64,000 bases of DNA from Arthrobacter sp. zg-Y820 (GTDB lineage: Bacteria; Actinomycetota; Actinomycetes; Actinomycetales; Micrococcaceae): positions 806,001 through 870,000 of the forward strand of contig NZ_CP126247.1 of the NCBI RefSeq assembly GCF_030142155.1, read 5' to 3'. Under the pieces are notes generated by a model. That model was not told the DNA's origin and did no database searches. It saw only the letters and a program-made list of their open reading frames with translations. The position numbers and the translations under genes were made by a program. This document shows positions 33,927 through 42,651 of this stretch, in pieces; positions within the stretch are counted from its first letter, which is position 1, and each line of letters begins with the position of its first letter.

Positions 33927-35749
33927 TGGTGCGGCCGCTGCTGGATGTGGCCGGACTGACCGTCGCGGCCCGGGAGAAGGTGCTGGTGCAGGACTTTGCG
34001 CTGACCCTGGCCCGCGGCGAGCGGGTGGGCCTGATCGGCGAATCCGGATCCGGCAAGTCCCTGACCGCTGCGGCCCTCATGGGGCTGCTGCCCGAGGGTG
34101 TCTCCGCCACCGGCTCCGTGCGGCTGGACGGTGTCGATCACGACCTGATCGGCGCCTCCGACCGGCAGCTGAGCCGGCTGCGCGGCAACCGGCTGGGCAT
34201 GGTGTTCCAGGAACCCCTGACCGCCCTGAACCCGCTGATGAAGGTTGGGCAGCAGGTCGCCGAGGTGCTCACCCGGCACCGGACCGTGCCCGGACGGGCG
34301 GCCGCGGCGCAGCGCAGTGTGGACCTGCTGGGCTCCGTGCAGCTGCCGGATCCGGCCGAGGCCGCGCGGGCCTATCCGCACCAGCTCTCCGGCGGGCAGC
34401 GGCAACGGGTTCTGCTGGCCATGGCACTGGCCAACGATCCCGACCTGCTGATTTGCGACGAGCCCACCACCGCCCTGGACGTGAGCGTGCAGCGCCAGAT
34501 GCTGGAGCTGATATCCGACGGCGTCGCGCGCCGGGGAAGCGGACTGCTGTTCATCACCCATGACCTGGCCGTGGCCGCGAGCATCTGCGACCGCATCCTG
34601 GTGATGCGCAGCGGGACCCTGGTGGAACAGGGCGCCACAGACGAGGTGTTTTCCCGGCCGCAGCATCCCTATACCCGGGGGCTGCTGGCCGCCTCGGACC
34701 TGACCGCGACGGACGGCAACGGCCGGCTGTTCACAGTGGCCACCGCAGCCGGCTATACGCCGGCGGCCGCCCGGGCCACGCCGCCGGCTGCCCGGGCCAC
34801 GCCGCCGGCGCCCTCCGCCGACCAGGCGCCCGCTGCCGACCAGTTGCCGGCCGCCGAACCGGCACGAGCCGCGGAACCCGCGCCGGCCGCCGTCGAACGC
34901 ATCCCGACGCCGGACGAGGCGCCGGCCAGCCCGCTGATCCGGGTCCGGGACCTGACCCGCATCTACCGCCGCCAGCGCAGCTCGCTCTTCCGGCCGCCCG
35001 CCGAGGTGCACGCGCTGCGGGACGTTTCCTTCGATGTAGCCGCCGGGCAGCGGTTCGGTGTGGTGGGGGAGTCCGGCTCGGGCAAGTCCACCCTGCTGCG
35101 CATCCTTGCCGGGCTGGACCTGCCGTCGTCGGGCAGCGTGACGGTCGCCGGCAACGAGGTGGCCGGCTCCCGGGAGGGACAGCTGCGGGACCTGCGCCGC
35201 GAGCTGCAGATCGTGTTCCAGGATCCGATGGGGTCCCTGAACCCGCGGATGCGGGTGGGCGACATCATCGCCGAACCGCTGCTGCTGCCCGGCGTGCCCG
35301 TGCCCGCGCGCCACCATGCCGGGGCGGTGGCGCAGATGCTCGCCGCCGTCGGCTTGCCGCAGGAGGCCGCGGACCGGTTCCCGCACCAGTTCTCCGGCGG
35401 CCAGCGGCAGCGCATTGCCATTGCCCGCGCGCTGATCTGCGAACCGCGGATCCTGGTGGCCGATGAGCCGGTCAGCGCGCTGGACGTCTCGGTGCGGGCC
35501 CAGGTGCTGAACCTGCTCTCCGACCTCGTGGACAAATACCAGCTCACCCTGGTGTTTGTCTCCCACGACCTGGGCGTCGTGCGGCACCTGTGCGACACGG
35601 TGGCCGTCATGCACCGCGGCCGGATCGTGGAGACCGGTCCCACCGAGCAGATCTACGCCGCACCCGCACACGAGTACACGAAGACCCTTGTGGCGTCGTC
35701 GCTCTCGCTGCATGACGGGGAGCGGATGCGGGCTGCGGCCACGCCGTAG
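33926..35749 (+). CDS. Fused dipeptide-type ABC ATPase (DppD-DppF)
   Basis: 607 aa with two complete ATPase units. Unit 1: Walker A GESGSGKS (residues 38-45), signature LSGGQRQRVLLAMAL, LLICDEPTTALD. Unit 2: GESGSGKST, FSGGQRQRIAIARAL, ILVADEPVSALD. They are joined by about 65 residues rich in Ala and Pro with short repeats (ARATPP twice, from a 21-bp DNA repeat at 34771-34811). DppD and DppF are usually separate; one chain ensures 1:1 pairing. Last gene of the operon. Confidence 0.92.
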   Translation: MVRPLLDVAGLTVAAREKVLVQDFALTLARGERVGLIGESGSGKSLTAAALMGLLPEGVSATGSVRLDGVDHDLIGASDRQLSRLRGNRLGMVFQEPLTALNPLMKVGQQVAEVLTRHRTVPGRAAAAQRSVDLLGSVQLPDPAEAARAYPHQLSGGQRQRVLLAMALANDPDLLICDEPTTALDVSVQRQMLELISDGVARRGSGLLFITHDLAVAASICDRILVMRSGTLVEQGATDEVFSRPQHPYTRGLLAASDLTATDGNGRLFTVATAAGYTPAAARATPPAARATPPAPSADQAPAADQLPAAEPARAAEPAPAAVERIPTPDEAPASPLIRVRDLTRIYRRQRSSLFRPPAEVHALRDVSFDVAAGQRFGVVGESGSGKSTLLRILAGLDLPSSGSVTVAGNEVAGSREGQLRDLRRELQIVFQDPMGSLNPRMRVGDIIAEPLLLPGVPVPARHHAGAVAQMLAAVGLPQEAADRFPHQFSGGQRQRIAIARALICEPRILVADEPVSALDVSVRAQVLNLLSDLVDKYQLTLVFVSHDLGVVRHLCDTVAVMHRGRIVETGPTEQIYAAPAHEYTKTLVASSLSLHDGERMRAAATP

Positions 35750-35970
35750 CCGGGGCAGAGGACACACGGGGCAACACGCGCCGACGGCGGGCAAAGCTGG
35801 TTATACTTCCAAACAGCTTCAAGAACTGCGGCCGCCAAGCTCCGACTTGGCCGCATACCAACCCCACGCTCGTTGGGTGGTTCGGATGAAGAAGTGGCCT
35901 GCACTCGCCTTCGGGCAACCGGTGCGGGCAAGAGCACGCCGAAAGGACCGGCGCACGCCGCCGTATTCTC
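35750..35970. other. Intergenic region with possible promoter and structured leader
   Basis: A good -10 TATACT at about 35803-35808 points rightward, without a clear -35. Downstream are a GCGGCC..CCAAG/CTTGG..CCGC hairpin (about 35829-35855), a smaller hairpin around CCAACCC/GGGTGG, and GC-rich complementary segments up to the small ORF at 35971. No known riboswitch consensus was recognised. Confidence 0.35.
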
Positions 35971-36150
35971 ATGGACAACTTCCCAGCGCCCCTCACCGGC
36001 TCACAGTTACTCAACGGCTCACAGCACTCCAACCCTCCGGAGCCGCAGCCGGCCCTGCAGGCAGTGTCGCTGCACGACTATGAACTGCTGGTGACCACCC
36101 GTGCCTCCTTTGTGGATTTCCTGCTGGGGAACGGAAGAACCGCGGTATGA
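35971..36150 (+). CDS. Small protein overlapping the PIN gene (possible antitoxin)
   Basis: 59 codons, MDNFPAPLTGSQLL to FVDFLLGNGRTAV; its TGA overlaps the ATG of the PIN gene (ATGA), the arrangement of many vapBC pairs. The C-terminal half (LHDYELLVTTRASFVDFLLG) could be a helix that plugs a PIN domain. No ribbon-helix-helix or AbrB-type DNA-binding domain is apparent and no Shine-Dalgarno is evident, so the gene call is tentative. Confidence 0.5.
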   Translation: MDNFPAPLTGSQLLNGSQHSNPPEPQPALQAVSLHDYELLVTTRASFVDFLLGNGRTAV

Positions 36151-36566
36151 ACACTTCCTCGGGGCTGCTCCTGGACATTGGAATCCTCACCCGGATCCGC
36201 GGCGCCAGCCCGGACCCGGTGATCACGGACTTCCTGGCCCGCAGGCGGCACCAGCGGATGTTCATCTCGGCGTTGAGCCTGTGCGAACTGTCGCCCGCCC
36301 GGGACCCGGACAGCGCCGCGGAGGACGGCTGGGTCCGGGAACTGGCCACTCGCTTCGCAGCCAACATCCTGCCCGTGGACCATCACGTTGCGCTCGCGTG
36401 CGAACACAACGGTCCCCTCAGCCCGGCCGTCCTTGCGGCAACCGCCCGGCATCACCACTTGACCGTGGTCAGCGCCGATGCTGCCCGCTATGCGGGCCTG
36501 GACGTCCGGGTCCTGGATCCGCTGGCGGAGCCGCAGCCGCGCCCGGTTGAACCCGGTGACATCTGA
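36147..36566 (+). CDS. PIN-domain protein, VapC-like
   Basis: 139 aa. Acidic residues expected for metal binding are in LLLDIGILTRIRG (N-terminal Asp), SALSLCELSPARD (Glu) and VVSADAARYAGLDVRVLDP (Asp). LPVDHHVALACE and AATARHHHLTVV align with FitB/VapC ribonucleases. It may cleave RNA as a toxin or act in RNA processing. The NTRDF-type motif of common VapC is changed to SADAARYAG but keeps an Asp. Confidence 0.75.
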   Translation: MNTSSGLLLDIGILTRIRGASPDPVITDFLARRRHQRMFISALSLCELSPARDPDSAAEDGWVRELATRFAANILPVDHHVALACEHNGPLSPAVLAATARHHHLTVVSADAARYAGLDVRVLDPLAEPQPRPVEPGDI

Positions 36567-36670
36567 TTCCGGACGCGCATGCTCCCCGTGAGAGAATGCA
36601 TCGACTCTGGTGACCGCGAGCACAGTGGCTTGCGGCTGCCCAAATCTGCGTAGGTAAGGATTTCTGGCTC

Positions 36671-37972
36671 ATGGCCGACAACAGTTCTGTTCCCAGACCA
36701 CCGGTCGCGCATGCGGACCGGGTGGATGACGACGGCGGTGCTCCCGCGAAATGGAAGGTCGTCGGTCCCGGACTGGTGGTTGCCGCCACCGGCGTGGGCG
36801 CTGCCGACATGGTGGCCACCCTCGTCGCCGGTTCCAAATACGGTTACGACCTGCTCTGGGCAGTGATCCTGGGCGTGATCCTCAAGATCATCCTGGTGGA
36901 AGGCGCCGGACGCTACACGCTGGCCACCGGCAAGACCATCTTTGAAGGCTGGCGCTCACTCGGCAAGTGGACCACCTGGTACTTCGGTCCGTACATCATG
37001 ATCTGGGGCTTCGTCTACGGAGCCACCGCCATGTCCTCCGCCGCCTTGCCGCTGGCGGCGCTGTTCCCCGGCATCCCGCTGTGGGCCTTCGCCATCCTCA
37101 TGGGCCTGGCCGGCTTTGTCATGGTCTGGTTCGGCCGGTATGCGACCTTCGAAAAAATCACGGCCGCGCTGGTCGGCATCATGTTCATTACCGTGGTGGG
37201 CCTGGCCATCATCGCCGCGCCCAACTTGCCCGAAATGTTCTCCGGCCTGGTCCCGCGCATCCCCGAGGGGGGCGTGGTCTACACCCTCGCGCTGGCCGGC
37301 GGCGTGGGCGGCACCATTACCCTCGCCGCATACGGCTACTGGCTGCGGGAAAAGGGCTGGTACACGCCCAAGTGGATGAAGGTCATGCGCATCGACAACT
37401 CGATGGCCTACGTGATGACCGGCATCTTCGTGATCGCCATGCTGATCGTCGGCGCCGAGGTGGTCCGTTCCGCCGGAGTCTCGCTGAGCTCGGGCGACGA
37501 GGGCCTGCTGGACCTCTACGACGTCCTGAAGGCCAAATACGGCGACGTCGTTGGCACCGGGTTCCTGGTCGGATTCTGGGCTGCGTCCTTCTCTTCCATC
37601 ATCGGTGTCTGGAACGGCGTCTCCCTGATGTTCGCCGATTTCTGGGGCAACATGCGCGGCAAGGAATCCGGGCACCCGGACACCCGGATCGGCGGAAAGT
37701 ACTTCAAGTTCTACATCCTCTGGCTGACCTTCCCGCCGATGCTGCTGTTCCTGCTCGGCAAGCCGATCGGTCTGATCCTGGCCTACGGCGTCCTCGGATC
37801 GCTGTTCATGCCGTTCCTGGCCATCACGCTGCTGGGCCTGCTCAACGGGCGCCGGGTCCCCAAGGCCTGGGCGAACAAACTGCACACCAACATCGCTCTG
37901 GGAGTCACCGCACTGCTGTTCATCGTGCTCGGCATCCAGCAGCTCGTTGACGCCGTTGTGAAGGCGTTCTAA
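36671..37972 (+). CDS. Nramp-related membrane transporter with non-canonical metal site
   Basis: 433 aa with about eleven helices after a 27-residue soluble N-terminus. Nramp features: GPGLVVAATGVGAADMVATLVAGSKYGYDLLWAVILG in TM1 and GWRSLGKWTTWYFGPYIMIWG. Canonical DPGN in TM1 is replaced by GAAD (residues 43-46), and the MPH motif of TM6 by TLAAYGYW. It belongs to Nramp-like proteins whose substrate may not be Mn2+ or Fe2+. Followed by a strong terminator. Confidence 0.85.
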   Translation: MADNSSVPRPPVAHADRVDDDGGAPAKWKVVGPGLVVAATGVGAADMVATLVAGSKYGYDLLWAVILGVILKIILVEGAGRYTLATGKTIFEGWRSLGKWTTWYFGPYIMIWGFVYGATAMSSAALPLAALFPGIPLWAFAILMGLAGFVMVWFGRYATFEKITAALVGIMFITVVGLAIIAAPNLPEMFSGLVPRIPEGGVVYTLALAGGVGGTITLAAYGYWLREKGWYTPKWMKVMRIDNSMAYVMTGIFVIAMLIVGAEVVRSAGVSLSSGDEGLLDLYDVLKAKYGDVVGTGFLVGFWAASFSSIIGVWNGVSLMFADFWGNMRGKESGHPDTRIGGKYFKFYILWLTFPPMLLFLLGKPIGLILAYGVLGSLFMPFLAITLLGLLNGRRVPKAWANKLHTNIALGVTALLFIVLGIQQLVDAVVKAF

Positions 37973-38014
37973 AGCTCCGCGACTGCCCGGAGAACCCCGG
38001 ACGCACCACCCGAA

Positions 38015-38049
38015 CTGCCCTGCCGCAACTCCCCATCGCGGCAGGGCAG
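38015..38049 (+). terminator. Intrinsic terminator after the Nramp-like gene
   Basis: Arms CTGCCCTGCCGC (38015-38026) and its perfect complement (38038-38049) around an 11-nt loop, followed by TTTAG. It lies 43 bp past the stop. Confidence 0.88.
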
Positions 38050-38167
38050 TTTAGCGCAACGGAAACACTTCCGACAGGCCCTCAACCGGGGCTAAAAAAA
38101 GTGCTCACGCCCCATCTACGCCGCGATTCCCCTCAGCTACGCTTGAAGGGCGAGAAGAGGTTGCAGC

Positions 38168-39562
38168 ATGGAAAGTTTCGCGTCAGATGGCCTCAACCGG
38201 CTCATTTCAGGGCGTTACCGTCTTATCGAACCCATAGGCCACGGTGGCATGGCCACCGTCTATCGAGGGCAGGACGAAGCACTCGGCCGTGACATCGCCG
38301 TGAAGCTCTTCCGGGCCAGCGCAGTCTCTCCGGACGACGTTGACCGCCAGGAAACCGAAATGCGGTTACTGGCGTCCCTTTCCCACCCGGGCCTGGTGAC
38401 ACTTTTTGATGCCGGCAAGGACGACGCTGGCCGCGACGACGGCGAAGCCGGCGAACCCCGTGCCTTTTTGGTCATGGAGCTGGTCGACGGACCCGATCTG
38501 CGCAAGCACCTCCGCGACGTCGAGCGCATGTCCCTGGCCGATGCCGCGTACGTCGGTGCTGAGCTGGCCGGGGCGCTGGCCTACATCCACGGCCGCGGGG
38601 TCATCCACCGCGACGTCAAGCCGGCCAACATCCTGCTGCCCCCGGTGATCACCGGAACCCTGCCGAGGGCCAAGCTCACCGACTTCGGCATAGCGCGGAT
38701 GCTCGACGGCGCCCGGATCACCGCGGCCAATGCCACGCTCGGCACGGCCAACTATCTGAGTCCGGAACAGGCCAGCTCACAGGATGTGGGATTCTCCAGC
38801 GACATCTATTCCCTGGGGCTGGTGCTGCTGGAAGCCGTCACCGGACGCATCGAGTTCGGCGGCAGCGCCGTTGAGGCAGCGATCGCCCGCCTGAGCCGAA
38901 ACCCCGAAGTTCCGGATGAGCTCGGAAACTACTGGTGCTCGCTGCTGAAAGCCATGACGGCACGGGACCCCGATCAACGGCCGACGGCGGCGGAAGTCTC
39001 GGCAACGCTGCTGGAGTACCGCTGGTCGTCGGCTGAGACGGCGTCGGCCATTCCTTCAACCGGGCAGGGCGGGGGAACGGACACTGCTGACGACGGCGGC
39101 GTTCCCACCGGCGGAGTTCGCACCGCAGAGGATCCCCGCATCCCGGGCCGGACGGGTGAGCAGATGCCGGAACAGATGCCGGAACCGGAACCCGACCCCG
39201 AAAAGCTGTCCGCTCCCCATGATCCGGCTCCTGCCCGCGTCAAGCTGCCGCAGGGTTCGGCGCGAACGGGCGGCGTGTACCGGGCCGTGTCCCCGCCCCG
39301 GTTCCCGCCCCGGGTTGGATCCGGCCGCAAGCGAGCTGCAGCCGCGGCGTCGGTCTCCCCGGGCACCGTGCCGGCGCGGCCCTCGCGCCTGGCGCTGGCG
39401 GGGCGGACGCTGCTGGCAGTGGTCGCGATGGCTGTGCTGGCAGCGGCAGTGATGCTGGTCGCCGATCGGATGGGCATCTTCCCGCAGGATCAGGGATACC
39501 CCCAGGTTCCCGGGCAGCTCGGACAGCATCTCGAGGAACTGCAGGAGAGCGTCGCGCCATGA
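38168..39562 (+). CDS. Transmembrane Ser/Thr protein kinase (PknB-like)
   Basis: 464 aa. Kinase domain about residues 17-280: glycine loop GHGGMATVYRG, VAIK-type lysine in DIAVKLF, catalytic loop VIHRDVKPANILL, DFG in LTDFGIARML, APE-like ANYLSPEQA. A Pro/Glu/Gly-rich linker of about 130 residues follows, then one membrane helix (LALAGRTLLAVVAMAVLAAAVMLVA) and a 25-residue tail without PASTA domains. Its stop overlaps the next gene, so kinase and lipoprotein are co-expressed. Confidence 0.92.
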   Translation: MESFASDGLNRLISGRYRLIEPIGHGGMATVYRGQDEALGRDIAVKLFRASAVSPDDVDRQETEMRLLASLSHPGLVTLFDAGKDDAGRDDGEAGEPRAFLVMELVDGPDLRKHLRDVERMSLADAAYVGAELAGALAYIHGRGVIHRDVKPANILLPPVITGTLPRAKLTDFGIARMLDGARITAANATLGTANYLSPEQASSQDVGFSSDIYSLGLVLLEAVTGRIEFGGSAVEAAIARLSRNPEVPDELGNYWCSLLKAMTARDPDQRPTAAEVSATLLEYRWSSAETASAIPSTGQGGGTDTADDGGVPTGGVRTAEDPRIPGRTGEQMPEQMPEPEPDPEKLSAPHDPAPARVKLPQGSARTGGVYRAVSPPRFPPRVGSGRKRAAAAASVSPGTVPARPSRLALAGRTLLAVVAMAVLAAAVMLVADRMGIFPQDQGYPQVPGQLGQHLEELQESVAP

Positions 39563-39912
39563 GGCACCGGCGGGGCTGGCTGCTTGTGGCTTCGGGAACC
39601 GTGATCGCCGTGGCAGCCCTGACGGGATGCGAAGTCTCCAACCTGGGACCGGGGGCAGCCGAGGAGCTGCAGCAGCAGGTTTCGGACGTGAGCGAAGCCG
39701 CAGCGGCCGGCAGCTACGAGCAGGCTCTGCAGGCCCTGGACGATCTGACGGCGCGGCTGGACACCGCAACACGGCAGGGGGAGGTGTCGCTCAGCCGCCG
39801 GGAACGGATCAGCGATGCCATGGACGCCGTGCGCCTGAGCCTCGAAACCGAGATCGCACGCCACGACGATGCGCCGGCTCCCGGGCCAACGCCCGCTTCG
39901 TCGTCCGGCTAG
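39559..39912 (+). CDS. Small putative lipoprotein co-translated with the kinase
   Basis: 117 aa. Signal LLVASGTVIAVAALTGCEVS with a lipobox cysteine at about residue 24, then a Gln/Ala-rich helical region likely to form a coiled coil (AEELQQQVSDVSEAAAAGSYEQALQALDDLTARLDTATRQGEV). No family recognised. Overlap with the kinase gene (ATGA) suggests a sensor or ligand partner for its short outer tail; this is inference. Confidence 0.75.
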   Translation: MRHRRGWLLVASGTVIAVAALTGCEVSNLGPGAAEELQQQVSDVSEAAAAGSYEQALQALDDLTARLDTATRQGEVSLSRRERISDAMDAVRLSLETEIARHDDAPAPGPTPASSSG

Positions 39913-39946
39913 CCGGCGACAGCCGTTAACCGGAGATACTGGAGTC

Positions 39947-40357
39947 ATGACTTCACCAGCCAGTGTTTCCGCCATGCCTGCCCCCGATGACCGCTGTCCC
40001 TGCCTGAGCGGTGAGACCTACGGCGGTTGCTGCGGCAAGTATCACTCCGGAGCCGGCACCGCGCCGACGGCCGAAGCACTGATGCGTTCCCGGTATTCGG
40101 CCTTTGCCATCGGCGACCGGCAGTACCTGCTGGATACCTGGCACCCCTCGACCCGTCCGGCAGATCTGGAGCTGGACGCAGAACTGCAGTGGCGGCGCCT
40201 GGACATTGTGGAAACCTCCGCTGGCGGGCCGCTGGATGACCGCGGCGTCGTACACTTCCGTGCCCACTACCGCTCCGGAGCCGCCCGCGGCGTGCAGGAG
40301 GAAACCAGCCGCTTTGTCCGGATCAGCGGAGACTGGCTGTACCTGGACGGGGAATAG
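39947..40357 (+). CDS. YchJ-like (UPF0225) SEC-C motif protein
   Basis: 136 aa. N-terminal zinc-binding SEC-C motif RCPCLSGETYGGCCGKYHSG, then the YchJ domain TAEALMRSRYSAFAIGDRQYLLDTWHPSTRP and an NTF2-like C-terminus (FRAHYRSGAARGVQEETSRFVRISGDWLYLDG). Function unknown in the family. The ATG at 39947 has GGAG close upstream; upstream codons are not conserved. Confidence 0.9.
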   Translation: MTSPASVSAMPAPDDRCPCLSGETYGGCCGKYHSGAGTAPTAEALMRSRYSAFAIGDRQYLLDTWHPSTRPADLELDAELQWRRLDIVETSAGGPLDDRGVVHFRAHYRSGAARGVQEETSRFVRISGDWLYLDGE

Positions 40358-40430
40358 CCCGCTGCACTTCCGCTGCCTGCCGCACGCTCCTAGCCTTAAC
40401 GCACCGAACAAGCGAACAGGCGAGGACATC

Positions 40431-41486
40431 ATGAAAGCACTTGTGTATGAAGGGCCGGGCCAAAAGTCCTGGAAGGACGTTCCGGATCCGAAAATCCAGG
40501 AACCCCGCGACGTCATCGTAAAAATCGACACCACTACCATCTGCGGCACCGACCTCCACATCCTGAAGGGTGATGTACCGGCGGTCACACCGGGCAGGAT
40601 CCTCGGACACGAGGGCGTCGGCACCGTGACCGAAGCCGGGTCGGGCGTGACGTCCTTCAAAGTCGGGGACAAGGTGATTCTCTCCTGTGTCTCGGCGGAC
40701 GGCTCCTGCAGCTTCTGCAAGGACGGGCTCTACTCGCACTGCACCGGAGATGAAGGACAGTCCGGCATCGGCTGGATCTTCGGCCACCTGATCGACGGCA
40801 CCCAGGCCGAATACGTGCGCGTTCCCTACGCTGATACGTCCCTGTACCTGCTGCCCGAAAACGTCTCCCAGGAGCACGGCGTCCTGCTCAGCGATATTTT
40901 CCCCACCGGCTTCGAGATGGGTGTGCAGTACGGCCAGGTCCAGCCGGGCGATGTCGTCGCAGTGATCGGTGCTGGCCCCGTGGGGCTGGCTGTGATCGCG
41001 ACCGCGGGACTGTACGGTGCGGCGAAGATCATCGCCGTGGACCTGGACGCCAACCGGGTGGAGCAGGCCCAAAGGTTCGGTGCCACCCACGGCGTGAACT
41101 CCGGGGACGGAAATTGGCGCGAACAGATCATGGAGCTGACCGACGGCTGGGGCGTGGACGTCGCGGTGGAAGCCGTGGGCATCCCGAAGACGTTCGAGAT
41201 GTGCACCCAGATTGTCCGGCCCGGCGGCAACGTGGCCAACGTGGGGGTACACGGGACGCCCGTGAGCCTGGAGCTGGACCGGCTGTGGATTGAGAACATC
41301 AACATCAGCATGGGCCTGGTCAACACCAACACCCTCGCGATGCTGCTGAAGCTGATCGCCGAGGGCAAACTGCCGGCCGATGAATTCATCAGCCACCGGT
41401 ATGCGCTGGACGACATCCTCCAGGCCTACGACACGTTCTCCAAGGCCGCTGAGACCAACGCACTGAAGGTGATCCTCAACGCCTGA
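40431..41486 (+). CDS. Zinc-dependent alcohol dehydrogenase (MDR)
   Basis: 351 aa. Catalytic zinc residues in TTICGTDLHILKG and GHEGVGTV; structural-zinc cysteines in CVSADGSCSFCKDGLYSHC. Rossmann motif VIGAGPVGLAVIATAGLYGAAKIIAVDLD ends in Asp, favouring NAD+. It resembles the group annotated as isopropanol or formaldehyde-related Zn-ADHs. The ATG follows AGGCGAGGAC. A hairpin terminator separates it from the next dehydrogenase. Confidence 0.9.
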   Translation: MKALVYEGPGQKSWKDVPDPKIQEPRDVIVKIDTTTICGTDLHILKGDVPAVTPGRILGHEGVGTVTEAGSGVTSFKVGDKVILSCVSADGSCSFCKDGLYSHCTGDEGQSGIGWIFGHLIDGTQAEYVRVPYADTSLYLLPENVSQEHGVLLSDIFPTGFEMGVQYGQVQPGDVVAVIGAGPVGLAVIATAGLYGAAKIIAVDLDANRVEQAQRFGATHGVNSGDGNWREQIMELTDGWGVDVAVEAVGIPKTFEMCTQIVRPGGNVANVGVHGTPVSLELDRLWIENINISMGLVNTNTLAMLLKLIAEGKLPADEFISHRYALDDILQAYDTFSKAAETNALKVILNA

Positions 41487-41507
41487 CCCGCCGTTGAGCG
41501 ATAATGG

Positions 41508-41540
41508 TGGGGGCGGCGTGAACACCAGCCGCCCCCATTT
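41508..41540 (+). terminator. Intrinsic terminator between the two dehydrogenases
   Basis: Perfect 10-bp stem TGGGGGCGGC (41508-41517) with GCCGCCCCCA (41528-41537), 10-nt loop, then TTTTC. Confidence 0.88.
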
Positions 41541-41558
41541 TCAGTGAAAGAGGTTCCC

Positions 41559-42575
41559 ATGTCGGCCGGCACCATGCTTGCAGCACGCCTTAATGTCCAG
41601 ACGAAAGAGTTTGCGCTCCGGGAGGTTCCCATTCCGGATCCGGGTCCCGGCTTCGTCCGGGTCAAGGTGGGCGCCGCCGGGGTGTGCCTCTCCGACGTCC
41701 ACCTGATCCAGGGCCTGCTGCACCCCCAGTTCCTCGAGGGCAACGAGGTGACGCTCGGCCATGAGGTTGCGGGCACCGTGGACCTGCCGGGTCCCGGCGT
41801 CACGTCGGTCGCGGCGGGGGATCGCGTCGTCATTCAGGCGGGCTATGAATACAACGGCGTCACCCTGACCATGGGAGTGGATTACGACGGCGGCTGGGCC
41901 GAGTACGTCGTCGTCCCGGCCGGTGTCCTGGTGCCGCTGGGCGACGACATCCCGTTTGACCAGGCCGCGGTCATTCCGGACGCTGTCTCCACCCCCTGGG
42001 GAGCCATCACCTCCACCGCCGACGTGCGCGCCGGTGAAGCGGTTGGCGTCTGGGGCATCGGCGGACTGGGCGCCCACGGTGTGCAGCTGCTGCGCCTGAT
42101 CGGCGCCGCGCCCATCATCGCCGTCGACGTCCTTCCCGAGGCCCGGGCGCGTGCCCTCGAATTCGGCGCAGACTATGCCCTGGATCCGCTGGCCGCAGAC
42201 TTTTCCGACGCCATGAAGGCAGCCACCGCCGGCAACGGGCTGGACGTCGCCCTGGACTTCGCCGGTGTCGACGCCGTGCGGGCCCAGGCGGTTAAATCCC
42301 TGGGACGGCGCGGCCGGCTGGTGCTGGTGGGGCTCAGCGGAACTCCGATCACCATCAGTGACAGCACCGGGTTCTCCTATGCCCGCAAGCAAATCCTGGG
42401 CCACTACGGTTCCGAGGCGCACCACGTGCCGCAGCTGGTGCACCTGACCCGGCTGGGCCGGCTGGACTTCACCAAATCGGTCAGCGGACGCCTCCCGCTG
42501 AGCGAGGCTGTCCAAGCGGTCAAGCAGCTCGACGCCAAGGAAGGCAACCCGGTCCGTCTGGTGCTCATTCCCTAG
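41559..42575 (+). CDS. Medium-chain dehydrogenase lacking the structural-zinc lobe
   Basis: 338 aa. GVCLSDVHLIQG and LGHEVAGTVDLPG keep the catalytic-site Cys and His, but the usual four-cysteine structural zinc loop is replaced by YEYNGVTLTMGVDYDGGWAEYVVV. Rossmann segment VWGIGGLGAHGVQLLRLIGAAPIIAVD. ATG at 41559 has AAAGAGG 6 nt upstream. Substrate unknown. Confidence 0.85.
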   Translation: MSAGTMLAARLNVQTKEFALREVPIPDPGPGFVRVKVGAAGVCLSDVHLIQGLLHPQFLEGNEVTLGHEVAGTVDLPGPGVTSVAAGDRVVIQAGYEYNGVTLTMGVDYDGGWAEYVVVPAGVLVPLGDDIPFDQAAVIPDAVSTPWGAITSTADVRAGEAVGVWGIGGLGAHGVQLLRLIGAAPIIAVDVLPEARARALEFGADYALDPLAADFSDAMKAATAGNGLDVALDFAGVDAVRAQAVKSLGRRGRLVLVGLSGTPITISDSTGFSYARKQILGHYGSEAHHVPQLVHLTRLGRLDFTKSVSGRLPLSEAVQAVKQLDAKEGNPVRLVLIP

Positions 42576-42651
42576 CCGTCCCCTGCCCATGCGCGCCGGG
42601 CCGGTCTACGCTGGAAAGACCGCAGCTCCCCACCCGACAGATGGGTTTGGC

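Noticed and set aside
33809..35794. 661-codon minus-strand frame opposite the fused ATPase
   Set aside because: Shadow of a gene with clear Walker motifs; composition is typical of antisense GC-rich frames.
35800..35970. SAM, TPP, ydaO or SRP-type RNA upstream of the PIN/Nramp genes
   Set aside because: Some short matches (GATGAAG, GGGCAACCGG) occur, but core consensus stretches of these RNAs are missing.
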